Source: Chromera velia (taxonomy: Eukaryota; Sar; Chromeraceae). Taken from it: 36,487 bases of DNA. The notes below the pieces were generated by a model. It saw only the letters and a list, made by a program, of their open reading frames with translations, had not been told where the DNA came from and did no database searches. The position numbers were made by a program, and so were the translations under genes. Shown piece by piece: positions 32,126 through 36,487 of this stretch. The DNA is taken from positions 64,001 through 100,487 of the forward strand of contig JAHBMJ010002315.1 of assembly GCA_018398765.1 (NCBI GenBank), in the 5' to 3' direction. Every line of letters starts with the position of its first letter. Position 1 is the stretch's first letter.

Positions 32126-34510
32126 CGCATGGGTAGGTGGGTGTTGGTGTGCGCCTCCGTCGAGGGCGTTTTTTTTTCTTCGCGGCTGGTGCACATCGCG
32201 GAATTGAGATGGGTGTCTCCTTTTTCTCTCTTCATCTTTCTGTCTCTCATCTTTGTGTCGACGCTCAGGACCGGGCTACAGATCTCTGCGTAGCGGTTTT
32301 TGATGGCCGTACAGAGGATGTCGAGAGGCTGCTGAGTGAGGGTGCAGACGCCAATAAAACCAATCAGGTAGGCGATCCGTGCAGTCCTCTATTCTTTTTG
32401 CACACTAACCTCTGCAGCGGAGCGACCAGCTTTGCGAGCCATCCTCTGTTGCCTCCTTCGACCGTTCATGTCTGTCTCCGCCCCCCCTGTGCGAAGAGTT
32501 CCCCCGACCCGCCTGCCTGTCCGTCTGCCCGCTTTTTGCAGTTTCCGTGGAGGCTGCTGTGTCTTGCTGCGGCGCGAGGACACACATCCATTGTTGGTAT
32601 GCTGTTCAAGCATCGCTGTATTGACGTCAACGCAAGAGGACCGGTGGGTTTCTGCTCTGCGCTCCTCCGACAGATGGCAGTGCAGGGTCAACGCGTGCGA
32701 AGTGTTTGCGGATGACGGGAGTGACGAGGAAGATGGCTCACGAATGCAAGAGAGCTAGGGAAAGCAATGAATGAGGCAAGAGAGCACTGGCTTTTCTTCC
32801 AATTCTTTATGTGCTTGGGCACCTCCGCGCAGTTGCTAGTTGGCTGTCTGCATGTACGTGCGCACCTTAGACAGCGCATACATCGGTTTCGGAAGAAGTT
32901 CACGGTTGTTTGACTCGCTGCGTGCGTCATTCATAGCCCGTGCATCTTAGGCAACAGTGATTTGCTGTCTTCACCGCGTTTAGATTCGTTGACTTCTCTC
33001 TTTGCCCTCCTGCAACCCCTTTTTCCTCTTTTTCTGCTCGTGCGTCGAACTGGCTACTTGCAGACCGGGATGACTGCAATGCTTCATGCTGCGCTGGGGG
33101 GACACACGGACACCGCGCGGTTGCTCTTGGAGAAAGGTGCTGACGTCAACGCAAAAGACGCGGTGAGCAAATTCCATGTGGTGTGTTGGGAAAAATTCAC
33201 TTTGTGTTCATGTAATGGTGTCGTGGGCGGGTGGTTAATCCACGGTGAGTGCTGGGAATAGAGTACTAACTGGACGAAGTCTGCTTCTCCTTGTACTCAA
33301 TGTAGAGAAGGATCTCAATGTGCGCTTGTCTGCCTTTCAGTCCGTTCGCCTAAATGTGGTTGTTTGGAGTTGACCATCAGTGGTGAGTCAGTGAACATGC
33401 TGCGAGCAGCAGCGTTTTTTCACCTGCATGTTCACATTCAATCATGCTCTTTCTTGCCGAGACGCAGAGCTTCTCCGCGATGCATATGCATTCTGCGGCT
33501 TCCGTGTTCTCAGTCGGGAAAGACTTCATTGGATGCTGCCTTTGAGAGAGAAGACTTGGACACGGCAAGGCTTCTTCGGGAACGAGGAGCAAAACGCCCG
33601 CTGTCCTTACTGTCCCTTTTGTCCCCGGTTGTGTCCCCGGTTCCCGGAACCCTTGCGGTAAGCTGGTCTCAGTACATAATGGCAGGCAACGGTCGTAAAT
33701 GGCTGTCGACGGGGGAGGTCGTGTGAGAAAATTGCTTTTGGTGGTGCTTCAGGCTGATCTGTGACCGCCTTTGTTCGCCTTCTCTTTCCATCTGCCTGTT
33801 GTGGTGTTTGCATCTCCTTTACAGGATGAAGGGGACAGTCGTGGAATAGAGAGAGGAAAGTCGAATGCAACACCACAAACAGCGGGAACTTCCAGCGCAA
33901 TCGATCGGTGCGAGTCGGAGGCCCCACCTGCCGCCCTCCACCTCCCTCCTCCGATCCGCCTCCAGTCCCAAACTCTCACTGCATTTGGTGGTTCTTTTCA
34001 CAGAGGGTCACAGCGGCCGGGGTGTGTTGAGGAAAGAGTTTTGGAAGAGGGAGGGGGGGGGCAGAAGCAACTCCGGAACCCCAACAGGGGGAGCAGGAAG
34101 GGGGCCGCTCCGAATCACATTTACAGGTAAACTCATTTTCCTTCACTCTTTGAATGAGACAGATGAAGCCCTTCTCCATGCTCCAACTCTTGTGCACACA
34201 AGTTCTTTCCTTTTTGTGCCTGCTCTCTTGTGGATTGCTCCTTCATGCATCTCCGTGTCTGATCATCACTGCACTTTGAGGCCAGCGTGACTGTACAAAC
34301 AAATTGCACGCCCCCTTTTCCCGATCTCTACCTGAAAATGCGGAACACATGCCATTCTGCTGCTGCTAATGTCTTGATTGCTGCAGGACGAGCGAGTTCT
34401 GTCCACTTGGGACTGCAGGCAACGATGCGCATGACGCCAAAGTGGGGGCAGGGACATGGATTGGAAAGCGTCTCTCACGAATAAATGGCTATTCTCAACG
34501 TGGCAATCAG

Positions 34511-34581
<71 letters not shown>

Positions 34582-36487
34582 GTTCCTCTTGTAGCTTTCC
34601 TTCTCATGCAGAGTGAATTTCAGTCTCCGTCTGCCTCCAATCATAGACAGTTCCTGTTCGTTATCGATGTTTTTTTTTGCCCTTCATTCTTTCGGTCAAT
34701 TTGCTGTGTTTTCATTCGCACCGATCTACCTGCGTGCCCTCTTCCTTTGAGTCGCTTGCCTCCCGACCTTTTGGAACTGCTTGTTCTCTTCTCGTCACCC
34801 TTTCCTCCATGCAACTCCTCTGTCATTCCATTGTGCGGCGTTATGCGCTGATGCACATGTTTTCTCTTTTGGGACGTCCAGTTGTGTCTCATTCTTGTCT
34901 TCCTTTCCCTTCAGGAGCCCCGACCCGGTTTGGTGAAGTCACGGATGTGCGCAGACTCCGTGAAGGGGAGGTGTCCCCTGCCCATTTCGGCGCACGGGAA
35001 AGAAGACCTGAAGAGCCCCGACTGTGAGGGCTTCAGACGTTCTGTGGGGCTGCATGGGCAACCAGGTTCAATAAAGAGGAAGCCAGCCCCTTTTCCCTCT
35101 GCGTCCAGCCTGTTGATGAACGCACCAACCAGGCCTTGCTCTTCTGGGGAATGCCGGGGAACAGCGGGTCCACGGTCTCTCATGGTTCCAGCGGCCTTTG
35201 GAGCCGATGATAGTCCCGCCAGTACAGTTTTCAAAGTGGACGCTTCAACACAAAAGATGAAGCAGCAGCAACCGCAACCAGAAGAGGACCCCCACTTGTC
35301 TTCTGAGACTCCGAGACAAAGAGGGAGAGAAGGAGGAAGAAGTCTAGATGAGAAGAAAAGAGTGGGTGATAAAGCATCTTTGACAGGTTCCCCCTCCATT
35401 CTTGAAGTGGGATCACTTAGCTCACTTAGCTCGGGAGGCTTCTCCCTCCGCAGATCTGTGTCCTGGGATGGACGGATTCGGAGTCGAAATCCAAGCCCCT
35501 CAAGTATCTTTTCACATGGGTCACCAGCCCCAGAAAGTCACGACACAAGATATGCAGTCTCAGTTCCTGTTCAGACGGACACTTCTGTGGGTGCTCCACA
35601 AGAGACCCCTTTTCACGGAGGCGTCAGTCCCGCGCTACCCACGAGTCCGGGCACCCCACTCCCTTGTCACGAAGCCTCAGGTAGTCCTGAGGGAGGCAGT
35701 CCCATCGCTTTTCCTCCGGCAGGCAATCTTATGGGGGTCCCACCATTCTCCTCTTCTCCCCAGGCGTGCGCAACCCCCCACTTTTTTCCTTCTCCTCAGG
35801 CAGGAAGTAATGTGGGCGCCCCGCCGCTCGTTCCTCAGGGAGGCAGTCCCATCGCTTTTCCTCCGGCAGGCAATCTTATGGGGGTCCCACCATTCTCCTC
35901 TTCTCCCCAGGCGTGCGCAACCCCCCACTTTTTTCCTTCTCCTCAGGCAGGAAGTAATATGGGCGCTCCGCCGCTCGTTCCTCAGGGAGGCAGTCCCATC
36001 GCTTTTCCTTCGGCAGGCAATCTTATGGGGGTCCCACCATTCTCCTCTTCTCCCCAGGCGTGCGCAACCCCCCACTTTTTTCCTTCTCCTGAGGCAAGAA
36101 GTAATATGGGCGCCCCGCCGCTCGTTCCTCAGGGAGGCAGTCCCATCGCTTTTCCTCCGGCAGGCAATCTTATGGGGGTCCCACCATTCTCCTCTTCTCC
36201 TCAGGCGTGCGCAACCCCCCACTTTTTTCCTTCTCCTCAGACAGGAAGTAATATGGGCGCCCCGCCGTTCATTCCTCAGGGAGGCAGTCCCATCGCTTTT
36301 CCTCCGGCAGGCAATCTTATGGGGGTCCCACCATTCTCCTCTTCTCCTCAGGCATGCGCAACCCCCTCCTTTATTCCTTCTCCTCAGGCAGGAAGTAGTG
36401 TACACGCCCCCCCAATTCTCGCGCGCGGTCCATTCCTCAGCAGTCCATCCTGCACCCCCCCTCCGCCTCCCCCCCCCCCCCCCCAGG
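29325..36487 (+). CDS. Ankyrin-repeat protein with long Pro/Ser-rich repetitive C-terminus (multi-exon, 3' end outside window)
   Basis: Proposed exons: 29325-29474, 29555-29656, 29947-30081, 30268-30288 (tentative microexon), 30362-30598, 32269-32367, 32542-32643, 33064-33162, 33514-33657, 33825-34126, 34387-34441, and 34915 to the window edge. All are GT-AG. All junctions are phase 0 except 34126/34387, which is phase 2 and matches. Ankyrin signatures recur: DRHTPLQAACGGGHLPVVKLL; VAVFDGRTEDVERLLSEGAD; CLAAARGHTSIVGMLFKH; MLHAALGGHTDTARLLLEKG; SLDAAFEREDLDTARLLRER. The family mediates protein-protein contacts; the partner is unknown. After the ankyrin block the protein turns Ser/Pro/Gly-rich and low complexity. 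The last exon is open for at least 1573 nt and carries five 49-residue tandem repeats, then poly-Pro. No signal peptide is seen, so it is probably cytosolic. The exon between 30599 and 32268, if any, is unresolved. Confidence 0.75.
30599..32268. repeat. Repeat-filled intron with (CTGT)n, purine-rich units and (GT)n
   Basis: The longest intron of the ankyrin gene. CTGT arrays lie at 30606-30661, 30774-30816, 31285-31320, 31372-31405 and 31461-31475, and most are preceded by a similar purine-rich leader (GAAGAAAAGAAGGGAG-like). A GT-rich tract spans 31555-31830, and a pure GT run lies at 32091-32122. One non-repetitive patch (about 30975-31150) has an open frame with a Leu-rich stretch that could be a missed exon, but no phase-fitting splice sites were established. 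Confidence 0.75.
34514..34580. repeat. (CT)n microsatellite in intron
   Basis: A CT run of about 67 bp with two TTT interruptions, in the intron before the last exon of the ankyrin gene. Confidence 0.9.
35692..36426 (+). repeat. Five tandem 147-bp coding repeats (49 residues each)
   Basis: Copies start at 35692, 35839, 35986, 36133 and 36280, each exactly 147 bp apart, so the reading frame is kept. Each encodes a Gly/Pro/Ser-rich unit beginning GGSPIAFPPAGNLMGVPP and ending in a variant of GAPPLVPQ. The first four copies are nearly identical with scattered single-base differences; the fifth diverges in its last third. The minus strand is also free of stops across the array, but that frame is a shadow: only the plus frame joins in phase to the upstream exon. 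Confidence 0.92.

Noticed and set aside
35677-36405. Long minus-strand open frame of 242 codons made of a repeated Arg/Cys-rich unit
   Set aside because: It is the antisense shadow of the 147-bp coding repeats. The plus frame is open for 1573 nt, joins in phase to the upstream ankyrin-gene exons, and has a sensible acceptor.

Overview
The window looks like nuclear DNA of a eukaryotic alga or protist, not a prokaryote or organelle. Its genes are split by GT-AG introns full of microsatellites, the intergenic spacers alternate between AT-rich and very GC-rich, and there is a Ty1/copia LTR retrotransposon. Cys-rich secreted proteins carrying an ACCxCGGG-type motif, TGCATGCA motifs near promoters, and the mix of CAP, ankyrin and DMT-transporter genes point to an alveolate. 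A chromerid such as Chromera is my best guess, but that is inference from gene style and I ran no search.

Layout: (1) 1-4573, minus strand: 5' part of a multi-exon secreted Cys-rich protein with putative-Ig-like repeats, running off the left edge. (2) 5341-7214, plus strand: two-exon CAP/SCP protein with an acylation-type N terminus and a SKICH-like domain, divergent from gene 1 across a GC-rich, TGCATGCA-bearing spacer. (3) 7943-14158: a 6.2-kb copia element with 543-bp LTRs and a 5-bp target duplication, inactivated by two in-frame stops and a frameshift in the RT catalytic box. (4) 14578-16247, plus strand: two-exon EamA/DMT-type membrane transporter, whose upstream region lies directly beside the element. 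(5) 16248-18299: AT-rich spacer. (6) 18300-26024, minus strand: a 12-exon gene whose exon phases all close, giving about 1245 residues with a signal peptide and a long acidic C-terminus; family not recognised. (7) 26924-27472, plus strand: intronless Lys-rich 182-aa protein, divergent from gene 6. (8) 27473-29324: spacer holding a cluster of inverted repeats and a GC island. (9) 29325-36487, plus strand: ankyrin-repeat gene in which several repeats each occupy one phase-0 exon. It ends in a long Pro/Ser-rich exon with five 147-bp tandem repeats and leaves the window on the right.

The genes do not form a pathway. What links them is architecture: divergent promoters, GC islands about 250-400 bp upstream of start codons, and introns grown by tetranucleotide repeats. 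I see no convincing new multi-gene system. The best leads are the transition-only divergence of the retrotransposon, the acylation/SKICH-like/CAP architecture, the unrecognised 12-exon secreted protein, and the 147-bp coding repeat built from in-phase splice-acceptor-like sequences. All coordinates, splice sites and repeat counts were derived by hand.
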